A stretch of DNA of 64,000 nt from an uncultured Bacteroidota bacterium (lineage in GTDB: Bacteria; Bacteroidota; Bacteroidia; Flavobacteriales; BACL11), in NCBI GenBank assembly GCA_902514225.1, contig CABXPN010000001.1, forward strand, positions 18,776 through 82,775. Reading direction: 5' to 3'. Below, piece after piece: positions 15,819-25,198 of the stretch (position 1 is the stretch's first letter; the number at the start of each line of letters is the position of its first letter). The notes beneath the pieces were generated by a model. It made no database searches, was not told the DNA's origin, and saw only the letters and a list, made by a program, of their open reading frames with translations. Position numbers and translations under genes: made by a program.

Positions 15819-17353
15819 TATTCCCATTCAATTGTTGCAGGAGGTTTTGACGAAATATCGTAAACCACCCTATTAATACCTTTTACTTTATTAATTATTT
15901 CATTTGACACCTTTGCTAAGAAGTCATATGGTAAATGAACCCAATCAGCCGTCATTCCATCTGTAGATTCAACAGCTCTAAGTGCTACTGCATTTTCATA
16001 AGTTCTTTCATCACCCATCACCCCTACTGATTGCACTGGTAAAAATATTGCTCCAGCTTGCCAAACAGAATCGTAAAGCCCATCTTCTTTTAAGGCGGAA
16101 ATGAAAACATTATCAACTTCTTGCAGTATACGAACTTTTTCCGGAGTAACATCTCCTAAAATTCTAATTGCCAAACCAGGACCAGGAAAAGGATGCCTTC
16201 CTAAAAGTTCTGCATCAATCCCCATTGATTTCCCAATTCTTCTTACCTCATCTTTAAATAAAGTTTTTAAAGGTTCTACAATTTTCAATTTCATAAAGTC
16301 TGGCAAACCACCAACATTATGATGAGATTTAATTGTTGCAGATGGACCTCCAGTTGCAGAAACTGATTCAATAACATCTGGGTAAATAGTACCCTGAGCT
16401 AACCATTTTACATTTTCAATTAAATTCGATTCATCATCAAAAACATTAATAAATTCACCACCAATTGCTTTTCTCTTTTTTTCTGGGTCAGATAATCCTG
16501 ACAAAGATTTATAAAATCTATCTTTAGCATTCACACCTTTAACATTTAAACCCATGCCATGATATTGTTTTAAAACAGATTCGAACTCATCCTTTCTTAA
16601 AAGTCCGTTATCTACAAAAACACAGTATAAATTATCTCCTATTGCTTTATTCAATAATACTGCAGCTACAGTAGAATCTACTCCTCCTGAGAGACCTAAA
16701 ACAACTTTATCATTACCTAATTTTTCTTTTAAGCCTTCAACAGTTTCTTCTACAAAAGCGTTTGGGGTCCAATCTTGTGAGCACTCAGCAATATCTACAA
16801 GGAAATTTTGTAACAACTGTTTTCCATCAGTAGAATGATATACCTCTGGATGAAACTGAATAGCAAAAGTGTCTTCATTTTCTATTTTATAAGCAGCTAC
16901 TTTTACATCTTTAGTACTTGCAATTATCTCAAAATTATCTGGCAAAGTAGAGATAGTATCTCCATGACTCATCCAAACTTGAGAATCATCAGGAATACCT
17001 TTCAATAAAGTGTTTTCTCTATTTACAAAAGAAAGATTAGCTCTCCCATACTCTCTTATCTTTGATGGCAAAACCTCTCCTCCACTAATTTTCGCTAAAT
17101 ATTGAGCACCATAACACACTCCCAATAAAGGTAATTTACCCTTGATGTTTTCCAAATTAGGATTTGGAGAATTCTCATCTCTTACAGAAAAAGGACTTCC
17201 TGAAAGAATAACTGCTTTTACATCTTTATCAATATTTGGAATTTTATTAAATGGGTGAATTTCACAATAGATATTCATCTCTCTTACTCTACGAGCAATT
17301 AATTGTGTATATTGTGATCCGAAATCCAAAATGATAATTTTTTCGTGCGTCAT
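15818..17353 (-). CDS. guaA: GMP synthase (glutamine-hydrolysing)
   Basis: Converts XMP to GMP using ATP and glutamine in purine synthesis. The N-terminal class I glutamine amidotransferase has the cysteine nucleophile in GVCYGAQYL (Cys80) and the histidine-glutamate pair in [12 protein letters not shown]. The ATP pyrophosphatase domain has the P-loop [12 protein letters not shown] (about residue 220), and the C-terminal dimerisation domain ends in the invariant KPPATIEWE. The 511-residue length is typical. It starts three bases after the bshC stop and its stop overlaps the next start. Confidence 0.97.
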   Translation of the reverse strand: MTHEKIIILDFGSQYTQLIARRVREMNIYCEIHPFNKIPNIDKDVKAVILSGSPFSVRDENSPNPNLENIKGKLPLLGVCYGAQYLAKISGGEVLPSKIREYGRANLSFVNRENTLLKGIPDDSQVWMSHGDTISTLPDNFEIIASTKDVKVAAYKIENEDTFAIQFHPEVYHSTDGKQLLQNFLVDIAECSQDWTPNAFVEETVEGLKEKLGNDKVVLGLSGGVDSTVAAVLLNKAIGDNLYCVFVDNGLLRKDEFESVLKQYHGMGLNVKGVNAKDRFYKSLSGLSDPEKKRKAIGGEFINVFDDESNLIENVKWLAQGTIYPDVIESVSATGGPSATIKSHHNVGGLPDFMKLKIVEPLKTLFKDEVRRIGKSMGIDAELLGRHPFPGPGLAIRILGDVTPEKVRILQEVDNVFISALKEDGLYDSVWQAGAIFLPVQSVGVMGDERTYENAVALRAVESTDGMTADWVHLPYDFLAKVSNEIINKVKGINRVVYDISSKPPATIEWE

Positions 17354-17356
17354 TAT

Positions 17357-18883
17357 TTATTTTTTATCTGACAAAATTAAGAAATTTGTGTCAAGTGGGT
17401 TTAATTCTTCTTTTAATGTTTTAATAAATGTTTCAGAATGTTTAAAATACTGTGGAATGAAATTATCAAAACGTTCCTGAAGAGTCTTATTCGGAAACAT
17501 CTTACTTTTAATCTTACTAATTTGTTTTAGAGAAGTTTCATGTTTTTGTTTCTCTGATTTCAATATTTTTTTTTCTAATTTGCTTATAGAATTAATTTGT
17601 TTTTTAAGCTCTGATTCTATGGATGCAATCAATCCATTATCTTTATTTTTTTCTATTATTTTCTTGAAAATCTCTTCAATTTCTATCTTTTCTTGATTTA
17701 AAGAGAAAGAGTATTTATTTTCTACAAACAATTTATGTAAATGATGTTCATCTAAAAACATTTCTTCATATTTAAATCCAAAAGACAACCATCTTTTTAT
17801 GTCTTTCTCATCTATCCACATTACAGAATTTCTAAGCAATAATATAGGGAATGAAATTTTTTCTTGAAGGAAAACATCTTTTAATTGAATCCAATACGCC
17901 ACTTCCGCTCCACCTCCAACATATGCAATATTGGGCAAGATTATCTCTTGGTACAAAGATCTCATTAAAACATTAGGACTAAATTTTTCTGGGTAATTCT
18001 CAATTTCTTCTTCAGAAATAACTCCAGTTATTCTTTCTCTTTTACCTTCAGATAATTTAAAAAAATTAATTTCTCTTGAGAAAGCTTGAGGTTTATAATT
18101 TTCAGATAATTTAGTAGTTGTAGACCTTATAGTTTTGAAATAAGATTTATCTATAATATCTTTTTTCATTACAGAAATAAATTCAGATTTTAGTTTTTTA
18201 TCGTCTCCATCAATAATTACTAAACCATACTTTCCAAATAATTCATTTATTAAAAATCTAGTTGCATCTGACAGATTATCATGTTTCAGATAAGAGTTTT
18301 CAAATATATTAATTATATCATTTTCATCATCATTAAAAATCATTTTCAACTCATCTATTAATGATTTAATACCATCTGTTTTCATCTTTCCTACCGCTCC
18401 CTTCTGATCTGAATTCCATACAATTTTCTTGCCAAAAATATTAATATGATTTATTTCCTGAAAATCATGATCTTCAGATGCCATCCAAAAAATAGGTACA
18501 TAATTATTGTCAGGAAATTCTTTATTGAGTTTTTCCGAAAGATTTATTGTGGAAATAATCTTGTAAATAAAATATAAAGGACCCGTAAATAAACAAAGTT
18601 GATGACCTGTAGTAACGGTAAAAGTATTTTCCGAGTTTAATAAATCTATATTTTCATTTGATTTATCAGAGAGAGAGAGAAAATTATTCTGTTTTTTAAG
18701 TGATTGAACTAAAACATTTCGATTAACATTTTCTTGTTTCTTTTGTTGAGTCTGTTTTTTAAAATTCGCTAGAGAAGGAAAATAATTTACAAAAGGAGTT
18801 AATCTGTCATTATCATCTAAATAATCTGAAATTAATTTAGAAAACAACTTTGTATCTTTATATAATATTTTATGTTTTATCAC
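17357..18883 (-). CDS. bshC: Bacillithiol biosynthesis cysteine-adding enzyme BshC
   Basis: Adds cysteine to glucosaminyl-malate in the last step of bacillithiol synthesis, so this organism probably uses bacillithiol as a low-molecular-weight thiol. Recognisable segments are YKDTKLFSKLISDYL at the N-terminus, TTGHQLCLFTGPLYFIYKII (about 91-110), FWMASEDHDFQEINH (about 132), and YVGGGAEVAYWIQLKDVF (about 317), followed by a long coiled-coil segment (about 410-470). The start is GTG; homologues begin at about the same distance before YKDT. A -7 element ends only four bases upstream, so the message may be leaderless or nearly so. It heads the bshC-guaA-lipoprotein operon. Confidence 0.92.
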   Translation of the reverse strand: MIKHKILYKDTKLFSKLISDYLDDNDRLTPFVNYFPSLANFKKQTQQKKQENVNRNVLVQSLKKQNNFLSLSDKSNENIDLLNSENTFTVTTGHQLCLFTGPLYFIYKIISTINLSEKLNKEFPDNNYVPIFWMASEDHDFQEINHINIFGKKIVWNSDQKGAVGKMKTDGIKSLIDELKMIFNDDENDIINIFENSYLKHDNLSDATRFLINELFGKYGLVIIDGDDKKLKSEFISVMKKDIIDKSYFKTIRSTTTKLSENYKPQAFSREINFFKLSEGKRERITGVISEEEIENYPEKFSPNVLMRSLYQEIILPNIAYVGGGAEVAYWIQLKDVFLQEKISFPILLLRNSVMWIDEKDIKRWLSFGFKYEEMFLDEHHLHKLFVENKYSFSLNQEKIEIEEIFKKIIEKNKDNGLIASIESELKKQINSISKLEKKILKSEKQKHETSLKQISKIKSKMFPNKTLQERFDNFIPQYFKHSETFIKTLKEELNPLDTNFLILSDKK

Positions 18884-18887
18884 TTAG

Positions 18888-18895
18888 CAAAAGTA
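18888..18895 (-). promoter_or_regulatory. Promoter -7 element (TACTTTTG) for bshC
   Basis: On the minus strand TACTTTTG matches TAnnTTTG and ends four bases before the GTG of bshC. Transcription from it would start at or next to the start codon. Confidence 0.5.
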
Positions 18896-18954
18896 CAAAT
18901 AGTATTTCGTTTAATAATTGAGTTTATTTTGCTTTATTCTGATAATTAATTTTA

Positions 18955-18962
18955 TACTTTTG
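18955..18962 (+). promoter_or_regulatory. Promoter -7 element (TACTTTTG) for the small membrane protein/mutL operon
   Basis: TACTTTTG matches TAnnTTTG. A TTTG at 18928-18931 is 23 bases upstream and may be the -33 element. It is divergent from the bshC promoter. Confidence 0.55.
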
Positions 18963-18988
18963 TAAGATGCGAAACCAATCCAAAATAT

Positions 18989-19201
18989 ATGTTTAAAACC
19001 AGAAAAAATAAGACTTTTAGTTTTCAGGTAAGGCATTATGATGAGAGGAAAGAGAGAATTGATAATTTAAAAAAAGGAAAAGAAACAAAAATTAAATTTA
19101 CTTCTAACACAAGTAGAAGAATAAATAAATCAAGAACATTAAGATTGTTTGTTATTCTGACACTAATAATCACTATTGTTTATTTATTTTTAAAAAATTA
19201 A
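18989..19201 (+). CDS. Conserved small basic membrane protein upstream of mutL
   Basis: A 70-residue protein with a basic N-terminal part (KTRKNKTFSFQVRHYDERK) and one C-terminal transmembrane segment (LRLFVILTLIITIVYLFL). It resembles the short membrane protein that often sits before mutL in Flavobacteriia and is sometimes mislabelled as a riboflavin synthase beta subunit in annotations. No enzymatic motif is present. It precedes mutL by four bases and has a plausible promoter, so it is very likely expressed. Function unknown. Confidence 0.72.
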   Translation: MFKTRKNKTFSFQVRHYDERKERIDNLKKGKETKIKFTSNTSRRINKSRTLRLFVILTLIITIVYLFLKN

Positions 19202-19205
19202 GAAA

Positions 19206-20966
19206 TTGGATATAATTCAGTTATTACCGGACCATATTGCTAACCAAATTGCAGCAGGAGAAGTTATACAAAGACCTGCTTCTGCAGTAAAGGAAATGCT
19301 AGAAAACTCATTAGATTCAGGAGCAACAAGCATAAAACTATTTATAAAAGATTCTGGTAAAACATTAATACAAGTTGTAGATAATGGATGCGGAATGAGT
19401 GAAACAGATGCCCGAATGAGTTTTGAAAGGCATGCTACATCAAAAATTAGAAAGGCGGATGACTTATTCAATATAAAAACAATGGGATTTAGAGGGGAAG
19501 CAATGGCATCAATGGCTGCAATTGCACATGTTGAACTTTGTACAAAACTAACAAATAAAGAACTTGGAACAAAGATTGTAATTGAAGGAAGTGAGATTAA
19601 AAAACAAGAAGAAACAATTTGTGCAAACGGAACATCTGTTAAAATAAAAAATCTGTTTTATAATGTTCCTGCCAGAAGAAATTTCTTAAAATCTGATAAA
19701 ATAGAAACTAAACATATTATTGATCAGTTTAGTAGAGTTGCTTTAGCAAATCCTGAAATTGCATGGATTCTATTTTTAGATAATAAAGAATATTATCATC
19801 TGGACTCATCAAACTTTAGGCAAAGAATTGTAAATATTATTGGAGGAAAAATTAACGAAAAATTAGTTCCGATTGAAGAAGAAACTAATCTTGTAAAAAT
19901 ATCTGGGTTTATTGGGAAACCCGAAGCAGCAAAAAAAACAAGAGGAGAACAATATTTCTTTGTGAATGGAAGATTTATTAAAAGCTATTATTTAAATCAT
20001 GCAATAAGTAAAGCTTTTACTGATTTAATTGCCGATAATTATCACCCTTCATATTTTATAAATTTGGAGATTGATCCAAAAATGGTGGACATAAATATAC
20101 ATCCTACAAAAACTGAAATTAAATTTGAGAATGAGCAAGCTATTTATGCAATTTTAAGATCTTCTGTAAAAAAATCCTTAGGAAAATACAATATTGCTCC
20201 TACTTTAGATTTTAATACTGAACCAAATTTTGATATTCCTATCAAAATGCAAAACACTACCGCAAGCGAGCCAAAAATAAAAGTAAACAGTAATTACAAT
20301 CCTTTTACGGATAATTCTGAACCAGAAACAAAAGATACAAATAATCTATATCAAAATAATTTTGAAGAAGAAATACAGACAGAAATAAATTTATCTGAAA
20401 TAGAGAATAATTCATCTAATTTGTTTCAGCTAAACAATCAATTTATTGTAAGTAAATCTGAAGAAGGACTTTTATTAATAAATCAACAAAGAGCTCATCA
20501 AAGAATTCTGTACGAATATTACAAAGAAAACTTAAATTCTAATCTGCCATCACAACAACTTATTTTCCCAACAAAACTTGATTTTTCTAAATCTGAAATT
20601 GAAGAAATAAGACATATTGAAAACAAACTAAATAAATTCGGTTTTCATATTGAAATAGAGGACAATAAACTAGAGGTGTTATCGGTACCACCACAGTGCA
20701 CGGAAGAAAATTTACAAGTTTTATTTAATGATTTTCTGAAAGAGACAGAATTAAACAACACTGATTTGAAAGAGAAAATTGAAACTAAAATAAGTAAAAT
20801 TTTGTCAACAAAAACAGGAGTAAAAAGTGGGCAGAAACTACAAAAAGAAGAAATGCAAATGATTGTTTCTAAACTTATGAAATGTGAAATTCCTTCTGTT
20901 AGTCCTTTCGGGAAAAGTTGTTTTTTTAATATTTCTTTAACTGATATAACAAAAAAACTAAACTAA
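19206..20966 (+). CDS. mutL: DNA mismatch repair protein MutL
   Basis: A 586-residue GHKL ATPase that couples mismatch recognition to repair. The ATPase motifs are intact: ENSLDSGAT (E32 to about 40), VDNGCGMSETDARMSFERHATSKI and TMGFRGEAMASMAAIA, with NVPARRNFLK and the FVNGRFIK/DINIHPTKTEIKF segments. The C-terminal dimerisation domain is diverged: the place of the endonuclease motif DQHA..E reads INQQRAHQRILYEYY, and the usual CPHGRP segment reads SPFGKSC. The start is TTG: an in-frame stop lies five codons upstream and the N-terminus then reads DIIQLLPDHIANQIAAGEVI. It leads into two rhomboid genes. Confidence 0.95.
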   Translation: MDIIQLLPDHIANQIAAGEVIQRPASAVKEMLENSLDSGATSIKLFIKDSGKTLIQVVDNGCGMSETDARMSFERHATSKIRKADDLFNIKTMGFRGEAMASMAAIAHVELCTKLTNKELGTKIVIEGSEIKKQEETICANGTSVKIKNLFYNVPARRNFLKSDKIETKHIIDQFSRVALANPEIAWILFLDNKEYYHLDSSNFRQRIVNIIGGKINEKLVPIEEETNLVKISGFIGKPEAAKKTRGEQYFFVNGRFIKSYYLNHAISKAFTDLIADNYHPSYFINLEIDPKMVDINIHPTKTEIKFENEQAIYAILRSSVKKSLGKYNIAPTLDFNTEPNFDIPIKMQNTTASEPKIKVNSNYNPFTDNSEPETKDTNNLYQNNFEEEIQTEINLSEIENNSSNLFQLNNQFIVSKSEEGLLLINQQRAHQRILYEYYKENLNSNLPSQQLIFPTKLDFSKSEIEEIRHIENKLNKFGFHIEIEDNKLEVLSVPPQCTEENLQVLFNDFLKETELNNTDLKEKIETKISKILSTKTGVKSGQKLQKEEMQMIVSKLMKCEIPSVSPFGKSCFFNISLTDITKKLN

Positions 20967-20998
20967 TGTTAAAACGAAATAAATAAAAAATCTAATAA

Positions 20999-21616
20999 AT
21001 GATAAGACAAATATTTAGAAACATACCATTAGTAGTAAAAAATTTATTAATTATTAATATATTAGTTTTTATTGCTCAAATTACCTTTAATAACAATCCT
21101 GATTATATTGGTCCTATTGAGAACATTTTTGCATTGCATTCATTTGAAAATGAATTTAAGCCTTATCAACTTATTACTTATAGTTATTTACATGCTCCTA
21201 ATCAATTAAACCACATTATTTTTAATATGATTCCATTGTTCTTTTTTGGAAGAGTATTAGAATCTCATTGGGGAAGCAAACGATTTCTAATTTATTATAC
21301 AATCACTGGCATACTAGCTGGATTAACTCAATTATTAATAGGTGATTTTGGAATTACTTTAGGTGCTTCAGGTTCAACATTTGGGTTGTTAGCTGCTTTT
21401 GGTTTACTCTTTCCTAATTCAAAAATTTTCTTATTAATTCCTCCAATTCCTATTAAAGCTAAATATTTTGTAAGCATCTATCTATTAATCGAATTATCTG
21501 CAGGTGTGTATGTAATAGAGGGAGACAGTGTTGCTCATTTCGCTCATCTAGGAGGTGCTATATCAGGAATTATATTATTATTTTATTGGAAGAAGATAGG
21601 GGAAATCTGGTTTTAG
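20999..21616 (+). CDS. Rhomboid family intramembrane serine protease (first)
   Basis: A 205-residue multi-pass membrane protease. About six hydrophobic segments are present. The catalytic serine lies in GASGSTFGLLAAF (about residue 122), the catalytic histidine in AHFAHLGGAISG near the end, and HIIFNMIPLFFFG carries the conserved His/Asn of the second membrane segment. Substrate unknown. It is followed directly, with no spacer, by a second rhomboid gene, an arrangement common after mutL in Flavobacteriia. Confidence 0.93.
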   Translation: MIRQIFRNIPLVVKNLLIINILVFIAQITFNNNPDYIGPIENIFALHSFENEFKPYQLITYSYLHAPNQLNHIIFNMIPLFFFGRVLESHWGSKRFLIYYTITGILAGLTQLLIGDFGITLGASGSTFGLLAAFGLLFPNSKIFLLIPPIPIKAKYFVSIYLLIELSAGVYVIEGDSVAHFAHLGGAISGIILLFYWKKIGEIWF

Positions 21617-22504
21617 ATGAATTCAATATTTAACGACATAAAATCTAACTTTAAAACCGGATCTAGTTTCACTAGATTACTTTATGTAAATCTAGGAGTT
21701 TTCTTAATTATAAAAATTTTATCTGCTTTCGGATTTCTATTTAAGATAAATGATGTAAATCATTATATTGAAAGTTATTTAAGTTTACCATCAAACCTTT
21801 CAGAACTTGTGAAAAAACCTTGGACTTTAATATCTTATATGTTTGTCCATCAAGATTTCCTACATATTCTTTTTAATATGGTTTGGCTTCATTTCGGGTC
21901 AAAATTATTTTTACAATACTTTAACGGGAAACAACTTTTAAGTACTTACTTTTTAGGGGGTATTTTTGGTGGACTAATTTACATATCCGCTTTTAATATT
22001 TTTCCTGTTTTTCAAGATGCTCCTTTTATTAACTCAGTTGCAATTGGTGCTTCTGCTTCTGTTTTAGCAATCTTTATTGCAATTGCAACTTATAGTCCTA
22101 ACTACATTGTAAATCTTACTTTTATAGGAAATACATTCATAAAGCACATTGCAATATTTTTAGTAGTTCTTGATTTCTTATTAATTGAAAAAAATAATCC
22201 TGGAGGGCACATTGCACATTTAGGAGGTGCTATTTTCGGATTTCTTTATATTAATCTTCTTAGAAAAGGGGTTGATCTTTCTGTTAATTTTTATACTTTT
22301 CTGTCTTATTTTAAGTTTTCTAAAAAAAATAAATTAAAGAAAGTTCATAAAAAAAGAAGTTCTAAAAATAATGATGATATTTTCAGAAATAAAAAATCTG
22401 ACAAACAAAAGAAGATCAATTCTATTCTGGAAAAAATATCAAAATCAGGATATGATAGTTTAACAAAACAGGAGAAAGAACTTTTATTTAAAGAAAGTAA
22501 ATAA
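21617..22504 (+). CDS. Rhomboid family intramembrane serine protease (second, with C-terminal tail)
   Basis: A 295-residue rhomboid. HILFNMVWLHFG, the catalytic serine in GASASVLAIF (about residue 141) and GGHIAHLGGAIFG with the histidine are all present. The G-A-S-A variant of the active-site box keeps the serine. A cytoplasmic basic tail of about 80 residues ends in NSILEKISKSGYDSLTKQEK, a short helical motif that recurs in flavobacterial rhomboids. It begins one base after the first rhomboid's stop and ends with a TAATG overlap into the next gene. Confidence 0.92.
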   Translation: MNSIFNDIKSNFKTGSSFTRLLYVNLGVFLIIKILSAFGFLFKINDVNHYIESYLSLPSNLSELVKKPWTLISYMFVHQDFLHILFNMVWLHFGSKLFLQYFNGKQLLSTYFLGGIFGGLIYISAFNIFPVFQDAPFINSVAIGASASVLAIFIAIATYSPNYIVNLTFIGNTFIKHIAIFLVVLDFLLIEKNNPGGHIAHLGGAIFGFLYINLLRKGVDLSVNFYTFLSYFKFSKKNKLKKVHKKRSSKNNDDIFRNKKSDKQKKINSILEKISKSGYDSLTKQEKELLFKESK

Positions 22505-23538
22505 TGAAAAAAGGAATACATTATATCATCTTCTTTCTGAATATAATTGTATTATTCACACTTTCTTTTGCGTTAGTTTCTCCCTTTGTAAGTCCTAATA
22601 TATTTTGGCCTATTTCATTTTTTGGTTTATTTTTTCCTTTAATAGTTTGTATGATCTTCGGATTTACTTTATTCTGGATTTTTCAAAATAAAAAATTTAT
22701 ATGGATAAACTTAATCTTCCTTTTATTTTCTAGTCCGTACATCATCAGATTTGTTTCTTATAATAAAAATGCTGAAGTAAATGAGGGAGTGAAAATAATG
22801 AGTTATAATGTTAGATTATTTAATAAATGGGGTTGGATAAACGAAAAAAATGTAGATGAAAAAATCATCAGTTTTGTAAACAATGAAAAGGTTGATATTT
22901 TCTGCATTCAAGAGTATTACAACCCAAGAGAAGATTTAAATTTTGATTTTAAATACTCTCATATCGGAATTCAGAAAAATAAAGAAAACTGGCATATGGC
23001 CATTTACAGCTCATATCCTCAGATAAATAAAGGAACAGTATATATAAATGGATCTGAAATGAACAACACTTGCATCTTCTCAGATATTATTGTTAAACAA
23101 GACACAATAAGAGTATACAACATACATTTAGCATCTAACTTTTTTCAGAAAAAAGATTTTGACAACATTACATCTACAGAAAAAAACAGAGTGAAAAATG
23201 GATTAATAGGAATTAGCAAGAAACTTAAAAGATCATTTGAGAGAAGAGGAAGTGAAGTAGATCAGATTAAAGAACATATTAGCAAATCACCTTATTCTGT
23301 TATTATTTGTGGAGATTTTAACGACACTCCTGTTTCCTACGCTTATCAAGAATTAAGCCAGAAAAGAAATGATGCATTTATACAATCTGGAAATGGAATT
23401 GGTTCTACTTATACAAAAATACCTACTTTAAGAATAGATTATATTTTGTACGACAACAGTCTATATTCTTCAGGTTTCATTACTTATAACACAGGACTAT
23501 CTGATCATAGAGCAATCAGCTGTACAATAAATTTTTAG
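22504..23538 (+). CDS. Membrane-anchored endonuclease/exonuclease/phosphatase-family protein
   Basis: A 344-residue protein with three N-terminal transmembrane segments (residues 5-85) and a DNase I-like metal-dependent hydrolase domain. The domain motifs are complete: KIMSYNVRLFN, IFCIQEYYN (catalytic Glu), VYNIHLASN, ICGDFNDTP, RIDYILYD and GLSDHRAISC. Substrates in this fold range from nucleic acids to phospholipids and phosphoinositides; the membrane anchor suggests a surface or lipid role but this is not decided by sequence. It overlaps the preceding rhomboid stop by one base and faces yajC with a five-base gap. Confidence 0.88.
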   Translation: MKKGIHYIIFFLNIIVLFTLSFALVSPFVSPNIFWPISFFGLFFPLIVCMIFGFTLFWIFQNKKFIWINLIFLLFSSPYIIRFVSYNKNAEVNEGVKIMSYNVRLFNKWGWINEKNVDEKIISFVNNEKVDIFCIQEYYNPREDLNFDFKYSHIGIQKNKENWHMAIYSSYPQINKGTVYINGSEMNNTCIFSDIIVKQDTIRVYNIHLASNFFQKKDFDNITSTEKNRVKNGLIGISKKLKRSFERRGSEVDQIKEHISKSPYSVIICGDFNDTPVSYAYQELSQKRNDAFIQSGNGIGSTYTKIPTLRIDYILYDNSLYSSGFITYNTGLSDHRAISCTINF

Positions 23539-23543
23539 CTTAA

Positions 23544-23846
23544 TTATTCTGAAACTTGATTCATAGCGATAGCAGTTTTCTCAATTTTCATCTTAACTCC
23601 GTGATTTTCTAAAATTACTGTTGTATCTTTAACTTCAATAACTTTACCATGAATACCTCCAATTGTAATAACTTGATCTCCTTTTTGTAATTCAGACCTA
23701 AATTTATTTTCTTTCTTCTGTTTCTTTACTTGCGGACGTATCATAAAGAAATACATCACAACAAAAATTAAACCGAAAAATAATAATTGCATTGTTGATC
23801 CTCCACCTCCAGTTACATCAGAAGCAGCTTGTAATAATATAAACAT
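23544..23846 (-). CDS. yajC: Preprotein translocase subunit YajC
   Basis: A 100-residue accessory subunit of the SecDF-YajC complex. It has one membrane segment (MQLLFFGLIFVVMYFFMI) followed by the invariant RPQVKKQKKENKF and GDQVITIGGIHGKVIEV. It is the last gene of the dehydrogenase-nusB-DUF1573-yajC unit, three bases after the DUF1573 stop. Confidence 0.95.
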   Translation of the reverse strand: MFILLQAASDVTGGGGSTMQLLFFGLIFVVMYFFMIRPQVKKQKKENKFRSELQKGDQVITIGGIHGKVIEVKDTTVILENHGVKMKIEKTAIAMNQVSE

Positions 23847-23849
23847 AAT

Positions 23850-24254
23850 CTATTTAGTTTTTGGTACTACCGTACCTGTTATTGTTAAAATCTTAATATT
23901 TGGTGTTGCATTTGTAGTTAAGGTTATCTTTTTGTTTTGTGTTCCGTTCTTTCCTTTACTATTAAAAGTAACATCAATAATCTCCTCCTCACCTACTTCA
24001 ATTTCTTGTTTAGGGAAATTTAACTCGGTACAGCCACAACTTGCTTTTGCATTAGTTATTATTAAATTTCCTTCTCCTGTATTCTTTATCATAAACTCAA
24101 CATCAACTGATTCTCCTTCTGTAATAGTGCCAAAATCAAATGTTTCATTTCCTAAAACAGTAAATTCAGCTCCGTTATCAATTAAGTTAGTTTCCGTATT
24201 ATTATTACAAGATATAATAGATAAAAATAAAAATATGTAAAAAGCTATTCTCAT
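23850..24254 (-). CDS. DUF1573 domain lipoprotein
   Basis: A 134-residue lipoprotein; the signal ends in FLSIISCNNN, a good lipobox. The DUF1573 core is FDFGTITEGESVDVEFMIKNTG followed by ITNAKASCGCTELNFPK, with the usual SCGC pair, and an immunoglobulin-like beta pattern to the end. The family is common in Bacteroidota and its function is unknown. Its start overlaps the nusB stop (TAATG), so the two are probably translated together. Confidence 0.9.
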   Translation of the reverse strand: MRIAFYIFLFLSIISCNNNTETNLIDNGAEFTVLGNETFDFGTITEGESVDVEFMIKNTGEGNLIITNAKASCGCTELNFPKQEIEVGEEEIIDVTFNSKGKNGTQNKKITLTTNATPNIKILTITGTVVPKTK

Positions 24255-25195
24255 TATACTAATCCTCTACCAATTTTTTTAATTTTTCCTTCTCTTTTAA
24301 ACTGAGAAACAATCTTATCTAAAACTCCATTTATAAACACCTTTGAGTTTTTTGAACTATAATATTTTGATATTTCTAAATACTCATTAAATGATACTTT
24401 TATTGGCATTTCCGTAAAAGAAACAACTTCAGTAATTGCCATTTTTATCAGAAGTAAATCCATTTTCGAAATTCTTTCTAACTCCCAGTTTTTCACTTTA
24501 CTTTCAACCAAACTAGAATATTCCTCAGCACTATAAATTGTTTTTCTGAACAAATCAACTGCAAATTTCTTATCATCAGAATTCTTAAAAACATCCTCAA
24601 TAACACTTGCAGAATTTCCTTCTTTCATATTATTTATCTGACCTTTCATAAACAGAGCAATAAAAGGTAAATCATCTAACCAAAAAATACTTCTTTCTTG
24701 TAATATATGATGTATTATCTCATTATCCAATACAAATTCATTTAACATTAACTGAATAAATCTTTTATCTTCATTAAAGGATGTTTTTTCACTACTTAAG
24801 TAATCTTTATACTGATCACTTTTTATCATATCAACAAAAACTTTTCTGATAATATCTAACTCTCCTTTTCTCCATATTGATGAAATCCTTGTTGTTTTTT
24901 TTACTAAGATTTCATCTTCTAAAAGAGATAAAATAATTTTATTAGTTAAAAATTTTGTATTCGGATTTATGTCATCATCTGTAGGAATATATTTTGATTT
25001 ATTCTCTTCCATAAATTCAGATGCATATCTATGAAGTTCTAAAATGAAAGAAAATAAAACAACTTGAAGTTCAGGTACACTTCTGAAATCTTTTAACATT
25101 TCTTTTTCAGCAATATCTATTTCATTGCTTGGATTTGAAAAGTAGGAATACAAAGATTGCATTACTTTTACCCTGATGTGTCTTCTTGAAATCAT
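24254..25195 (-). CDS. nusB: Transcription antitermination factor NusB
   Basis: A 313-residue NusB of the long Bacteroidota form. The N-terminus ISRRHIRVKVMQSLYSYF and the C-terminal core VDLFRKTIYSAEEYSSLVES, RISKMDLLLIKMAITEV, PIKVSFNEYLEISKYYSS and FINGVLDKI are characteristic. The middle (about 50-190) is an all-alpha insertion relative to the E. coli protein of about 140 residues. It binds boxA RNA with NusE in rRNA transcription. Three bases separate it from the upstream dehydrogenase gene. Confidence 0.92.
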   Translation of the reverse strand: MISRRHIRVKVMQSLYSYFSNPSNEIDIAEKEMLKDFRSVPELQVVLFSFILELHRYASEFMEENKSKYIPTDDDINPNTKFLTNKIILSLLEDEILVKKTTRISSIWRKGELDIIRKVFVDMIKSDQYKDYLSSEKTSFNEDKRFIQLMLNEFVLDNEIIHHILQERSIFWLDDLPFIALFMKGQINNMKEGNSASVIEDVFKNSDDKKFAVDLFRKTIYSAEEYSSLVESKVKNWELERISKMDLLLIKMAITEVVSFTEMPIKVSFNEYLEISKYYSSKNSKVFINGVLDKIVSQFKREGKIKKIGRGLV

Positions 25196-25198
25196 TTA

